From: Lunularia cruciata
Lineage: Eukaryota > Streptophyta > Marchantiopsida > Lunulariales > Lunulariaceae
Reading direction: 5' to 3'
Assembly (NCBI GenBank): GCA_948567375.1
Contig: OX419757.1
Location: forward strand, 54,684,001-54,748,000
Length of the DNA stretch: 64,000 bases
Part shown: positions 18,115 to 28,335 of the stretch, in pieces
Layout of the letters: every line of letters starts with the position of its first letter
Position numbering within the stretch: position 1 is the first letter of the stretch
The notes under the pieces: generated by a model
Told to the model about the DNA's origin: nothing
The model's input: only the letters and a program-made list of their open reading frames with translations
Databases searched by the model: none
Position numbers and translations under genes: made by a program

Positions 18115-20718
18115 TCAAGTACATCTAGGACATAACCACTCTCCCTGAGGAGCCACCGTGAGGGGAGGAGTCATACATGCCATATGCCATCCTCTCGAAC
18201 AGCTATCACACACTAACATAGTAGCAGCTCCACCAGAAGAGCCACATAACATACACCTCAAGCCTGCACGTACAAGTGCCAAGCTTGGGTCCATAGTACC
18301 ATCAATGTTTGGGAGGTGGCATGGCGCACAATTGCGCACATGATCCTTCCAAACAACACCATCACGTCCTTCTAACACAAGGACTCCAGATGGCAAAACC
18401 TCGCACACTCTCAAGATAGTGCGGCCTGTAGAAACATCAAGTGTCGTTGGTGCTGTCTGCTGTAGATATACATAGTCGCCTGGATGAAATCGACGGATCG
18501 AGGGTCTATAACCTCCTCCTCGAATGGTAGCATAGCGTAAAGTATCTCTATGCTGAGCAATTGCCAAGTTCTCGAAGGCCATCGGCATCACTCTCCGAAA
18601 GATCTCTGCCCGCTGAGAACATGCGCTCATCCATACATCAGGGTCATCCAAGTCCAAAACTACAGTAGCATCTCGATGAATGGCTACAGGTAAATCTGGA
18701 TCTCGTCCATAGAGTAGAAAGTATGGAGAGAAGGATGCTAAGGAGGCTTGCCGGCTGAACCAATAGCCCATGGCCAACCAAGGTAACTGGAGATCCCAAT
18801 CTCCCAAGTGGCCTCTCTGCAAACCATACTTTTGCAATCCTCTCTTCACCGTCTGAACCACTCTCTTTGCTAAGCCATCTGCCTCAGGGTGATCTCGGGA
18901 TGTAGTACGATGATCAATCAAAGCCTTGTCACACAAGACCTGAAACTCTCCCAAGAACTCTGTACCCTGATCAGTCAAAACCTCAGCTGGTGCACCAAAA
19001 TGACTAAGAACTCGATCCAGGAACGAGTAAGCTGTCCCTTCACTAGACTTGTCAGGAAGTGCCACCAACTCAATCCACTTGGAGAAGTGCTCCACCATCA
19101 CCAAAACATACCGATGATGTCTCACAGTCAGCGGTAAAGGTCCGGCGAAGTCCAAACTCCAACGGTAACCCAATCCCATGATAGGTAATGGGTGTAACTG
19201 TGGCATAGGAGCATTGAATGATGCTCTAACTCGGTCACAAACCACACATCTGGCAACAAACTGCTGTACCTCGGTCTGCATACCGCGCCACCAATAATGA
19301 CTCTGAAGTAAGCTATATGTACGCTTTACTCCAAAATGTCCTAGCTCCTCATGAGCATGACGGACCAACTGTGGTCTCTGTGATGGAAGTGGTACTACTC
19401 GCACTCTACCATCCTCCCATACACGCAAAAGGTGTCTATCCTCCAATCTGAACCGTCTGGCTCGCTGAAGAACACAGTCTCTCTCCTTGGCCCCAACTGT
19501 GCCACCCACAACACCAGTGCGAAGATAGTCCATCACTAAGACATCATCATGAATGTCTCGCTGAACTGTACCAATATCTTCACTCTCTGGATCTGTGACC
19601 TCAATAACTCCTCCTGTATGCGCTGAGAGAGATACCACCAATGTCTCTGCAAATATACACAGAAAGGCTGATGCATGCCAACCTGGCACCATCTCCTCAT
19701 CTGTCTCACCATGCCAACGTGCTCCGGTCTGATCTTGCTGGCTGGGACATGGGTTTCTACTCAACCCATCTGCATCACGGTTCACCACTCCAGGTCTGTG
19801 AACAACCGTGAAATCATACTCCTGTAAAATCAGAGCCCATCGTGCAAGCTTCCCTGAAAGCTTGTCGGACTCCATCAACCACTTGAGCGGCTGATGATCA
19901 GTGATGAGAGTGAAGGGGTTACCAAATAGGTAACATCGGAAATGTGCTACTGCCCAAACTGCTGCCAAGCACTCTCCCTCATATGAACTATACTTCGCCT
20001 CCGCTGAATTGTTGGAGCGACTAGCATAGGCCACCACAAACTCCTTCTCCTCATCATCATGTTGGGTGAGCACCGCTCCAAGCCCCAACATACTCCAATC
20101 AGTGTGAACCTGAAAAGGTCGTCCCCTGATCGGTCTCCTCAAAATAGGAGCAGATGTCAACCTCTCCTTGAGCTCTAAAAAAGCTCTCTCCTGCTCATCT
20201 CCCCAACACCACTCCTGTGTAAGCTTGGTCAGCTTCGTCAAGGCCTTGGCAATGGCACTAAATCCTCTAACATAGCGGCGATAGAAGTTCGCCAACCCAA
20301 GGAATGCTCGCACTCTGCTCACATCCGTAGGCCGAGGAATACGTGCAATAGCCTCCACCTTGGTCTGCTGAACACCAAGTCCTCCGGGGTAGATAGTGTG
20401 ACCCAAATACTCAACCTGCTCATGGAAGAACCTACACTTCCCAGGATGTAATTTGAGTCCATGAGATCTCAACCTCTCAAACACCTCCAACAACTGTCTC
20501 TCATGCTCCTCCACAGTAGTGCTATACACCAAAATGTCATCAATATAGCACCGAGCAAAATCCAGTCCAGCTAGGATCCTATCCATGACCCTCTGGAACT
20601 CAGTAGGAGCATTCTTCAACCCAAATGGTAAGAATCTCCACTGATATAACACATCCTTGCCGTGAGGATCAATAGCCCAAAATGTTGTCTTGGACTTATC
20701 TTCCTCCCTGATCGGCAA
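18115..20718 (-). CDS. RE-B Pol: RT core, RNase H, integrase, PHD finger (copy B2)
   Basis: An 867-codon open frame. RT: FLPFGLKNAPTEFQ and the active site YIDDILVYS (YIDD at 20536-20547). RNase H: VHTDWSMLGLGAVLTQ with acidic residues near SSYEGECLAAVWA and ITDHQPLKWL. Integrase: zinc-binding HEELGHFG and CVVCDR, SLDFAGPLPL, TDQGTEFLGEF (second Asp at 18970-18972). The third acidic residue, Glu in B1 (GLVER), is Lys here (GLAKR, 18865-18867), so this copy's integrase should be dead. A PHD finger ends the protein. The frame continues upstream past a TGA into the rest of RT. The MPIR start is only the first Met after that stop. The protein acts in particles and then in the nucleus. Confidence 0.92.
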   Translation of the reverse strand: MPIREEDKSKTTFWAIDPHGKDVLYQWRFLPFGLKNAPTEFQRVMDRILAGLDFARCYIDDILVYSTTVEEHERQLLEVFERLRSHGLKLHPGKCRFFHEQVEYLGHTIYPGGLGVQQTKVEAIARIPRPTDVSRVRAFLGLANFYRRYVRGFSAIAKALTKLTKLTQEWCWGDEQERAFLELKERLTSAPILRRPIRGRPFQVHTDWSMLGLGAVLTQHDDEEKEFVVAYASRSNNSAEAKYSSYEGECLAAVWAVAHFRCYLFGNPFTLITDHQPLKWLMESDKLSGKLARWALILQEYDFTVVHRPGVVNRDADGLSRNPCPSQQDQTGARWHGETDEEMVPGWHASAFLCIFAETLVVSLSAHTGGVIEVTDPESEDIGTVQRDIHDDVLVMDYLRTGVVGGTVGAKERDCVLQRARRFRLEDRHLLRVWEDGRVRVVPLPSQRPQLVRHAHEELGHFGVKRTYSLLQSHYWWRGMQTEVQQFVARCVVCDRVRASFNAPMPQLHPLPIMGLGYRWSLDFAGPLPLTVRHHRYVLVMVEHFSKWIELVALPDKSSEGTAYSFLDRVLSHFGAPAEVLTDQGTEFLGEFQVLCDKALIDHRTTSRDHPEADGLAKRVVQTVKRGLQKYGLQRGHLGDWDLQLPWLAMGYWFSRQASLASFSPYFLLYGRDPDLPVAIHRDATVVLDLDDPDVWMSACSQRAEIFRRVMPMAFENLAIAQHRDTLRYATIRGGGYRPSIRRFHPGDYVYLQQTAPTTLDVSTGRTILRVCEVLPSGVLVLEGRDGVVWKDHVRNCAPCHLPNIDGTMDPSLALVRAGLRCMLCGSSGGAATMLVCDSCSRGWHMACMTPPLTVAPQGEWLCPRCT
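18118..18255 (-). other. PHD finger domain at the integrase C-terminus
   Basis: The last 46 residues show the full C4HC3 pattern: CMLC, then VCDSC, GWHMAC and EWLCPRC, with the conserved Trp two residues before the last Cys pair. PHD fingers usually bind histone H3 tails, often by H3K4 methylation state. In gypsy elements the matching place is more often held by a chromodomain. The same finger, with decay, is at the end of B1 Pol, so it is a family trait. A role in choosing integration sites is inferred, not shown. Confidence 0.88.
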
Positions 20719-21420
20719 CTGATGATATCCCGCTCAAAGATCCAAAGTACTGAAGACCTTTGCATGCCCAATCGCATGAAAAATCTCCTCCGGTGTAGGC
20801 ATGGCATACCGATCAGCCCTGGTCTGTCGGTTGATAGGACGGTAATCTCCACACATCCGCCTATCTGTATAGTTGCCATGCATATCCTTCTTGGCTGGCA
20901 TCACTATCGCTGATGCATACTCTCCATGTGAAATCTCCACCAAACCAGCCTCAAAAAGGTCACTACTCCGGCTCTGAATCAATGTCCTCTCCATCTCACT
21001 ATATCGATAAGGACGTCAGAAAATAGGTGTGTTGCTAGTCAGCTCAATCCGTATACCAGGTCCCTTCAAAGCACCCAAATCCTTCATACTGAAGGCAAAA
21101 CAACTCGTGTGACTCCTCAAGAACCTCCAAACCCTCCGTCTTTCCTCTCCAGTAAGCTTGGGTCCAAGATCTGGCTCCCAAGTATCCTCTGTAACTATAG
21201 TAGGAGTGGAAGACGTACTGACTGGCTGCTACACTGGGCCCTTGGGAGCAATAGTGTCATGCTCCCAAGACTCCCTCCACTCTGGCTGCAAGCTCCATAC
21301 GTCCTCTCGCTGCATCCCATGTGGACCAAGGGTGTAATCCAAGTAGCCCACGCTCACCTGGATGGACTCCAAGTAGACCACTCTCCCTAGTAGCTACTGG
21401 ATGTGTCCCAAGAATACCAT
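20719..21420 (-). pseudogene. RE-B RT N-terminal part and linker (copy B2)
   Basis: In the same frame as the Pol ORF this stretch encodes EERRRVWRFLRSHTSCFAF, IRIELTSNTPIF, RPYRYSEMERTLIQ and the RT start RRMCGDYRPINRQT, then VFSTLDL. TGA codons break it after PIF and after LDL; both sit where relatives have Arg, so CGA-to-TGA is likely. A TAG near 21230 is shared with B1. The left part is the linker to the methyltransferase, with GTCC (21421-21424) marking the A1 insertion. Confidence 0.8.
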
Positions 21421-21424
21421 GTCC

Positions 21425-22104
21425 TGTGAGCCGGCCTGTCTCTCACTCAGGATGAACCTCTGATGGCTATTATGGTAGCGCACCATGGACTAAGAAGGCA
21501 AGGAACCCCAACTCCATCATACTCCTCCAAGGCTAACACTCCAAGACTCAAGACATTGCTCACTAGAGAACTCAATGAGAGAGAGATAGTTGCAAATGAA
21601 AGGATGATGAGTACCTCCTCACTCCTTGTTTATATACTTGTGAAATAGTTACGTACCAAAGTTACTAATTACCGTAGTAACTCAAGTTACTAGACTAAAA
21701 GTCAAGTAAAGTCAAAAAGTAGAAAGGAATATCCATTCACATGGGCATATTCCCCTTATCTTGACCCAACCACTAAAGCAAGGATTCCTTCACATGGGCT
21801 ATCCTTGGACTAAAGAAGAATCCAAAACAAAAAGGCTTGCGGGCCCAAGAGTTCTCAACTCTTTCCCCAAAGCCAAACACCTAGGAATAATACCAAGTCA
21901 ACACACTAAAATCCAAAATAGTGGTGCTCATCTTTTCTACTTCCTCTAAAGTAAGGTCCCATCTATCTTAGCTATGACTAACTTTAGCTAACCATGACTA
22001 ATATAGAACCATCCTTTTATCTCTATATAAATAATATCTCTTAAGTACTTGTAATACCAAGCTAAATATCACAATACCACACACATGCACAAATGGGTGT
22101 TACA
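21425..22104 (-). repeat. RE-A 3' LTR (copy A1)
   Basis: Minus-strand TGTAACACCC to GGCTCACA, nearly identical to 28548-29227. It contains the TATA box (TATATAAAC on the minus strand near 21633) and a second AT-rich run TTATTTATATAGAG nearer its start. Confidence 0.95.
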
Positions 22105-22117
22105 TTTACCCCCGGAC
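22105..22117 (-). other. RE-A polypurine tract (copy A1)
   Basis: GTCCGGGGGTAAA on the minus strand directly precedes the 3' LTR start TGTAACACC. The same tract is at 35732-35744 (A2) and 62185-62197 (A3). Confidence 0.85.
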
Positions 22118-22152
22118 TAAGTTTTCACTTTGTCCTCAAAGTGAAGGTCTCT

Positions 22153-25100
22153 CTACCTTCTATGGTACATCTTCAACTTATCATGGTTAATCCTATCAAA
22201 GTGTCTTCCTCCCAACTCCTTGAGATCATAGGTGTAATTGCCCCACACCTTCTCTACTATGAAAGGTCCAAAGTACTTAGGCAAAAACTTCTTTTGCACT
22301 CTCTTGAATCGAATGGAATCAAACAACATTACCCAATCACCTTCTTTGAAAGGCTCCACCTTCTTCTTGCCTTGCCTCTTGTCATAGCTCTCCTTTTGTT
22401 TCCTTTGGGCTTGCTCCACTCGAACCATAGCAACTGCTCTTGCCTCTTCCAACTCCATGAGTTGATCCTTCCTTGACTTCCCTGCATCACTTCCTTGTGC
22501 TTTCTTCAATCTCCTATGAATGCTTTGGAAGGTAGGAAGATCAAAGTGAATAGGTAAGGTAGACTCAATACCATACACCAATTGGAATGGAGAATATCCA
22601 GTGGAAGTCTTCATGGTTGTCCTATACTCCCACAAAACTGCATGAATCCTCTTGTCCCAATGATGTTTAGCCCCCTCCATTTCTGCATCTTTGGCCAACA
22701 TCATGCACAAGGTCTGATTGGTTCTCTCTGCCAAGCCATTGGAATTTGGCTTATAGGATGTAGTTACTCTATGTGTGATAGAGAAATGTCGTAGCATGGC
22801 TGTAGTAATGCTTTCTGTAAACTCTCCTCCTCTATCAGAAACCAACTCCAAAGGGCATCCAAACCTAGTGATAATGCGTTCATAAAGAAATCTACCCACT
22901 TCATCTTCATTCTTGTCCCTCAATGGTCTAGCCTCAACCCACTTGGTAAGGTAATCAGTAACTACCACAATGTACCGATTGTTCCTTGGGGTTCTATTGA
23001 GAGGTCCTACAAAATCAATTTCCCACTTCTCAAAAGGTCCTAGCAATGGAATTGATCTAAGTGGTGGAGTGGATGTAGACTTTCTAGCAAAAGCTTGACA
23101 AACATGACAAGTTTTGCAATAATCAAGACAATCCTTGAAAATCCCTCTCCAATGGTAACCTGCATCTAGAATCTTGAAAGCAGTCACCTTTCCTGCAAAG
23201 TGTCCTCCACATACTAAACCTTCATGAAACTCCTTTATGAGTAGGATAGACTCTTCCTTACCCACTGCTCTTCGAAGTAGACCATCTGCTCCTTGGTGAA
23301 AAAGAATATCCTCCACCATTGTGTAAGGTCTAGATCTTGCTGCAAGGGCCTTCCTCTCCCTAGCATGCATCCCTTCTGGATAGTTACCTCTTGTCACAAA
23401 ATCCACAATCTCCTTGTACTCCATTGGAATCTCTTGAGTGACTGAGATTGTCATGAGCTCCTCATCCGGGAAGGAATCATCTACTGGCTCATCTCCATCA
23501 TGATCATAGGCTCTAGATAACAAATCAGCATTTGCATGTTTCTTTCTTGGCCTATCCTCAATTGTGTAGTCATACTCAGACAAGAGTATCATCCACCTTG
23601 CTAGTCTCCCTTCAACATTAGGCTTGTTGAAGATGTACTTCAAAGCCTTGTGATCCATGACAATTGTGGCTTTCCCTCCAATCAAGTAGTGTCTAAACTT
23701 CTTGAGACCAAAGATCACTGCCAACCCTTCTCTCTCTGTGACAGAGTAGTTCTTCTCTGCTGAAACCATCTGCCTACTAGCATAAGCTATTGGATGATCA
23801 TGCCCATCTTGGTCTAATTGACTAAGAGTGCATCCTATAGCTACATTAGAAGCATCAGTGTAGAGGATGAAAGGCTTACTCCAATCAGGTTTAGCAAGAA
23901 TTGGAGCTACAACAAGGGATTGCTTGAGCTCCTCAAAAGCTTTGAGAGCCTCCTTGTCTTCCAAAATCACCATGTAATCTACACCCTTCTTCATGTAGAT
24001 GGTCAATGCATAAGCCTTGTTGGAAAATGAGAAGATGAACCTCCTATAGTACCCAACCATTCCCAAGAATTGGCGTAACTTTGTCAAGCTTGAAGGGAAT
24101 GGAAGGTCTGAGATTTTCCTCACCTTCTCAGGATCAACTGCTATTCCATCCTTGGAGATGATGTGCCCCAAAAGTAGACCTTCTTCACATCCAAAAATGC
24201 ACTTCTCTGGGTTGAGTGATGCATTTGCCTCATCCAAGCGTTGCAAGACTTTGATTAGGTGCTCAAAGTGCTCCTCCTTGCTCCCATAGACACAAAAGTC
24301 ATCAATGAAATCTCTCACAAATTTCCCAATGAAAGGTTCAAATACCTTGTTCATGAACCGTTGGAATGTGGCTGGAGCATTGCAAAGCCCAAAAGGCATG
24401 ACCTTGAAAGCGTAAGTTCCCCAAGGTGTGGTGAATGTGGTGAGTTGTTGATGCTCTGGTGCAATCTTGATTTGGTTATATCCACTATAACCATCTCCAA
24501 AACTGTACCTCTCATGACCTGCAACCTCCTCCAAGATCTCATCAATGAATGGCAATGGGTAGTAGTCCTTCTTGGTAACAGCATTGAGCTTCTTGTAATC
24601 CACACATACCCGAAGCTTGCCATTCTTTTTCTTCACAATGACAATTGGAGACACCCATTCTGAATTCTCCACCTCAAAGATAAATCCAGCCTCCTTGAGC
24701 TTATCAATCTCCTCCTTCACAACCAAAGATATTGGTGGGCTAATGCGACGTTGCTTTTGGCGGATTGGTCTTGCATGTGACTCCACCTCTATCTTGTGCT
24801 CCTCCAAGGTGACTTCCTTCAAATCCTTGTAACTAAAAGCAAACACATGGATGAACTTGCGGAAAATCTCCTCAAATCTCACCTTCTCCTCCTTGGTAAC
24901 ATTTGGGCCATACTTGAGGGTAGATAACCTTCTCTCTACCTCCTCAAGTGTCAATGGTGATTTATCTGGGTCCTTCAAAACCTCTGGCTTAGGTGCAAAA
25001 TCCATAGCACACAAAGGATACACATCTGAATCAGATTCAGATTCATCCTCCTCCGTGGAAGTCTCCTCTTCCATGCTTGTGTCCACACCTGAAGCTCCTC

Positions 25101-26979
25101 CTTCAGAATCAGATTCCCAATAATCAGAAGATGGGGTATCTGAATGTGAGGTGTTGGTGGTGTTAGTCACAAGAACAGTGACTCTATGGTTTGATGGCCC
25201 AATCCTTAAGTACCCTTTGTGCCATCGATCAGTTGTGCGTGCTGCTCTCAACCATGGCCTCCCAAGAAGTAAGTCATAGCTTGAATCCTTCAAGACTTGG
25301 AAAGTCATGAGATTTTGAACTCCCATAACTGAAACTACCACCTTATCCATCACTCCTACTGGTCGAACTTGTTGCTTGTTTGCCATGCTCACCACAAATG
25401 TTGAAGCTCTTGAGGGTATCATACCCAACTTCTTCATCAACCTTTCTGACATGGCATTCACTGCTGATCCTCCATCAACCAATGCATCCTTGATGTTGTG
25501 ACCATTCACTCTCACATCAATCTTGGAGGCATATTCACAAGCTTCCCATGGTGCTGGCTTGGCATCCACCACCCCCATTGATACTGGAACTTTTGCCTTC
25601 TTCTTCTTTTTGCTCCTTGTAGAACTCAAACCACCTCTAAGCTCCTTTCTCAAGGTAGGGTTCAAAGCAATTAATTGGCCCACTGTGATGTTAGCCTTGT
25701 GACTACCAACATCCTCCAACACATTGTAGTTCCATTGTTGCTTTGAGATCAAGAAGTCCTCCATCCCCAACTTCTTCCTTGGAGTCTTTGTTGTTGATGG
25801 TGTTGAGGTGCGAGTGCTCCTAGTAGACATAGGAGTATCCTTGCTTGAAGTAAATCCTTGAGAAGAGTGAACATCCTCTGCAAAACGAGCTCTCTTCTTC
25901 TCTTGTGCCAAAAGCTCCAAATTAAGACCCTTGGAGTTTGAGCACTCTCCCTTCTCATACTTGCTCTCAACCACATCTATGGATGCTATCCCCTTACCTT
26001 TGTTGGGATTAGGAGCCACTTGGGTTTCACTACCTCCCTCTTTCCCTCTATTGGCTCCCTCATAACCCCTTCCTCCATGGTAAGTGGAATTTGGGCAATT
26101 CCTTTGGATATGGCCTCTTCCTCCACAACCAAAACAATTTCTATCATTGAAATTGTTGGCTGGTTGGCCTCCTCTATATGGATAGTTTCCATAACTCCTA
26201 GGTCCTCTCCCTACATTCTGATCCACCTCTCTCTTCTCCCATAGTTGCACCACATTGATCTTGAGATCCGCAAGTTGTTCTGTGATGGTTTGGAGTGGAT
26301 CTTTTGGTGGAGGTGCAAGAATTGGAGCAACTACTACTTGTGGTGCAACCCTTGTCACCAAAGTATCAGAAGTTCCACCATACTTGTAGCCTTGAGGAGG
26401 ATGCACAACCTCCTTCACCACCAAATCACTCTCATCCCCTTCCAAACTCTCCTCCATACGAATTGCGATCTTGATAGCTTCAACCTTGGAAGAAGGTTTC
26501 TCATATCTCACCTTGCTTCTAATTTGTGGTCTCAATCCTCCCACAAAATTCTTGGTGAGCATGGCCCCTATGCCAATCATTGTAGTCTCCACATCATCCC
26601 CACCCTTCCTCAACACTATGCGAAATCTGGACTCCAACTTTTCCACTCTTTCCACATAGACCCTCATTTTCTCTCCATCTCCTTGCTTGAGAAATGTAAC
26701 CTCACTCATCAATCTCTCATAACTCTCATCAGGAAGAAAGTTCTCAATGAGTGCTGAAGTCAAAGTCTCCCAAGACTCCTCTTCCCCCTCTCTCCTCTCT
26801 CTCTTTTGGTATTCTGACTCATACCATGTAAGTGCTGCATCCTCAAAGAAATCTGGTAATAATGAGGCCCACTCATTCTTCCTCCTCTCATTGTTTCCTA
26901 TGCAAGCTCTCTTGAAGTCTCTCACAAAGGCCTCCACATCTTCTCCATCCTTGCCAAAGAAAACCGGAAGTTTCCCCAT
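22153..26979 (-). CDS. RE-A Gag-Pol polyprotein (copy A1)
   Basis: A single open frame of 1608 codons makes Gag and Pol as one polyprotein. Order: capsid-type Gag from MGKLPVFFGKDGEDVEAFV; zinc knuckle CFGCGGRGHIQRNC at residues 282-295; aspartic protease with ALVDGGSAVNAM (residue 502, DGG instead of DSG or DTG, as in many plant gypsy elements); RT with MPFGLCNAPATFQ and FIDDFCVY (residue 891); RNase H from LYTDASNVAIG (1041); integrase with CKTCHVC, catalytic Asp 1322, Asp 1382 and Glu 1418 (35 residues between the last two), then a GPF-type C-terminal module (KYFGPFIVEKVW) ending at a stop 36 bp before the polypurine tract. No stop, frameshift or chromodomain; all catalytic acids are present, so it may be active. 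Confidence 0.97.
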   Translation of the reverse strand: MGKLPVFFGKDGEDVEAFVRDFKRACIGNNERRKNEWASLLPDFFEDAALTWYESEYQKRERREGEEESWETLTSALIENFLPDESYERLMSEVTFLKQGDGEKMRVYVERVEKLESRFRIVLRKGGDDVETTMIGIGAMLTKNFVGGLRPQIRSKVRYEKPSSKVEAIKIAIRMEESLEGDESDLVVKEVVHPPQGYKYGGTSDTLVTRVAPQVVVAPILAPPPKDPLQTITEQLADLKINVVQLWEKREVDQNVGRGPRSYGNYPYRGGQPANNFNDRNCFGCGGRGHIQRNCPNSTYHGGRGYEGANRGKEGGSETQVAPNPNKGKGIASIDVVESKYEKGECSNSKGLNLELLAQEKKRARFAEDVHSSQGFTSSKDTPMSTRSTRTSTPSTTKTPRKKLGMEDFLISKQQWNYNVLEDVGSHKANITVGQLIALNPTLRKELRGGLSSTRSKKKKKAKVPVSMGVVDAKPAPWEACEYASKIDVRVNGHNIKDALVDGGSAVNAMSERLMKKLGMIPSRASTFVVSMANKQQVRPVGVMDKVVVSVMGVQNLMTFQVLKDSSYDLLLGRPWLRAARTTDRWHKGYLRIGPSNHRVTVLVTNTTNTSHSDTPSSDYWESDSEGGASGVDTSMEEETSTEEDESESDSDVYPLCAMDFAPKPEVLKDPDKSPLTLEEVERRLSTLKYGPNVTKEEKVRFEEIFRKFIHVFAFSYKDLKEVTLEEHKIEVESHARPIRQKQRRISPPISLVVKEEIDKLKEAGFIFEVENSEWVSPIVIVKKKNGKLRVCVDYKKLNAVTKKDYYPLPFIDEILEEVAGHERYSFGDGYSGYNQIKIAPEHQQLTTFTTPWGTYAFKVMPFGLCNAPATFQRFMNKVFEPFIGKFVRDFIDDFCVYGSKEEHFEHLIKVLQRLDEANASLNPEKCIFGCEEGLLLGHIISKDGIAVDPEKVRKISDLPFPSSLTKLRQFLGMVGYYRRFIFSFSNKAYALTIYMKKGVDYMVILEDKEALKAFEELKQSLVVAPILAKPDWSKPFILYTDASNVAIGCTLSQLDQDGHDHPIAYASRQMVSAEKNYSVTEREGLAVIFGLKKFRHYLIGGKATIVMDHKALKYIFNKPNVEGRLARWMILLSEYDYTIEDRPRKKHANADLLSRAYDHDGDEPVDDSFPDEELMTISVTQEIPMEYKEIVDFVTRGNYPEGMHARERKALAARSRPYTMVEDILFHQGADGLLRRAVGKEESILLIKEFHEGLVCGGHFAGKVTAFKILDAGYHWRGIFKDCLDYCKTCHVCQAFARKSTSTPPLRSIPLLGPFEKWEIDFVGPLNRTPRNNRYIVVVTDYLTKWVEARPLRDKNEDEVGRFLYERIITRFGCPLELVSDRGGEFTESITTAMLRHFSITHRVTTSYKPNSNGLAERTNQTLCMMLAKDAEMEGAKHHWDKRIHAVLWEYRTTMKTSTGYSPFQLVYGIESTLPIHFDLPTFQSIHRRLKKAQGSDAGKSRKDQLMELEEARAVAMVRVEQAQRKQKESYDKRQGKKKVEPFKEGDWVMLFDSIRFKRVQKKFLPKYFGPFIVEKVWGNYTYDLKELGGRHFDRINHDKLKMYHRR

Positions 26980-27213
26980 CTTAACCCCTCACTATCTTTC
27001 TTTTCTCTTAATTTTTTTTTCTCTTTTCTTTTCTCTCACTCTATTACTAATAGAGTATATACATGACTAACACCATCTGAGAATAATCCACTCTAGGGAA
27101 CACAAAAGGTTCAGGTTGCTCCAAGATTTCTATAGCAACATCAAATCCTAGAGTGCATATTAATCTAACTCTCATGGATAGTTTATCCATAAGTTGAAAG
27201 ATTATCTCCATCA

Positions 27214-27711
27214 CTAATCTTGAGAACTAGCTGATGAAGGTGGTAGTATTTCTGTAGCTGTACTAAGACTCTCTCCAAGATCCTTCACCAAAGTTTCCAA
27301 AAGTGCTTTTACTCCACTACACTCATGTCCTTTTGGAAGTCCTTCAACTCCACAAACCTCACACAACTCCTTGGTCTTAGATCTTCTCCCTCCCAATCTT
27401 GGTGAAGAAGGTCCAACATGCAAACCCAAGTCAAGTAAGCCTCTCCTTTCCCTCAATCTCTTGCTCTCAAAGGTTAATGGACATGAACTTGCCTTATGTC
27501 CCTTCTCTCCACATAGAAAGCACTTAGACTCACTCTTTCCTCCAAGTGGTGTAGGTTTTTGGATCCTCTCAACACTCTCTTCAAATTCTATTGTAAACTC
27601 TCTTTTCCTCAAATCCACCCCTACAATCACCTCAAACCCTTGGGGAACCTTGCATAATCTCAATTTCCACTCTTGATGACCCTCCATGTTCCCAAAGATG
27701 AATCTAAACAC
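27214..27711 (-). CDS. RE-A ORF0, zinc-knuckle protein upstream of gag (copy A1)
   Basis: A 165-codon frame, about 235 bp upstream of the gag ATG, on the same strand. It encodes a basic, Arg/Lys-rich protein with the zinc knuckle CFLCGEKGHKASSC and a Cys/His cluster CEVCGVEGLPKGHEC. The N-terminal stretch (KLRLCKVPQGFEVIVGVDL) before the knuckle recalls the layout of plant LINE ORF1 proteins, but I cannot assign it. Copy A0 keeps the same frame with few changes. Translation could start at MFRFIFGN or eight codons later at MEGHQ; the latter is shared by both copies. How it is expressed ahead of gag (splicing, reinitiation) is unknown. Confidence 0.6.
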   Translation of the reverse strand: MFRFIFGNMEGHQEWKLRLCKVPQGFEVIVGVDLRKREFTIEFEESVERIQKPTPLGGKSESKCFLCGEKGHKASSCPLTFESKRLRERRGLLDLGLHVGPSSPRLGGRRSKTKELCEVCGVEGLPKGHECSGVKALLETLVKDLGESLSTATEILPPSSASSQD

Positions 27712-28335
27712 TCAAACATGCTTTTTGTTGATCTCAAACTTCTCATGCATGAGATCTCCACTCTGCAGAATTGACCCTTCCTCACAATGTCACTCAAATC
27801 TCCCAACGAATATGTCACAGTCCTCTGAAATTTTCCACACTTGATCACAACTCTAGGGCGTCCCTCCCTGCAAAATTTTAGATCTTTTCATCGAGCCATT
27901 TGGCCTAGACACCTTTCTATTCAGCACTCATATTTCAGATTTGGTCTGAAAACCAACCCCCTCACTTCAAAAACTCATAACGCACTGCGAAAAAATGATC
28001 TCTCTCTAATTTTTGTGGCACCAGGTAGGATACAATGCACTGAATTTTCTTGGAAATTTTCAGGACAATTCACTAAACATTGAAGAAATGGCAGACTCTG
28101 TACAATTTTCCATAGAGCATGCAGTTGCGGGAGCACTTTACCCTATCAACTTTCAAAAATTCTAGCCCAGTGCGCATAGAAGCTCTCTCAATAATTTCAA
28201 GTGTGCTAACTGAAAGATAACCCAAGCTATCATGTGTAGAAATCTCAAGTCCAGATCTCAAACTTGAGATTTTGCCCAAAATCACCTTAATCCCCAAAAT
28301 CTGCAATCCACCTCACACAATCTCTCCAATTCCTC
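27712..28335 (-). other. RE-A leader, noncoding part (copy A1)
   Basis: Leader between the short ORF and ORF0, aligning with 1100-1745 in A0. No conserved frame or RNA gene seen. Confidence 0.6.

Noticed and set aside
22582-22794. Conserved 70-codon plus-strand frame (also at 13559-13771 on minus and 62662-62874)
   Set aside because: It recurs only because it is antisense to the conserved integrase region of RE-A.
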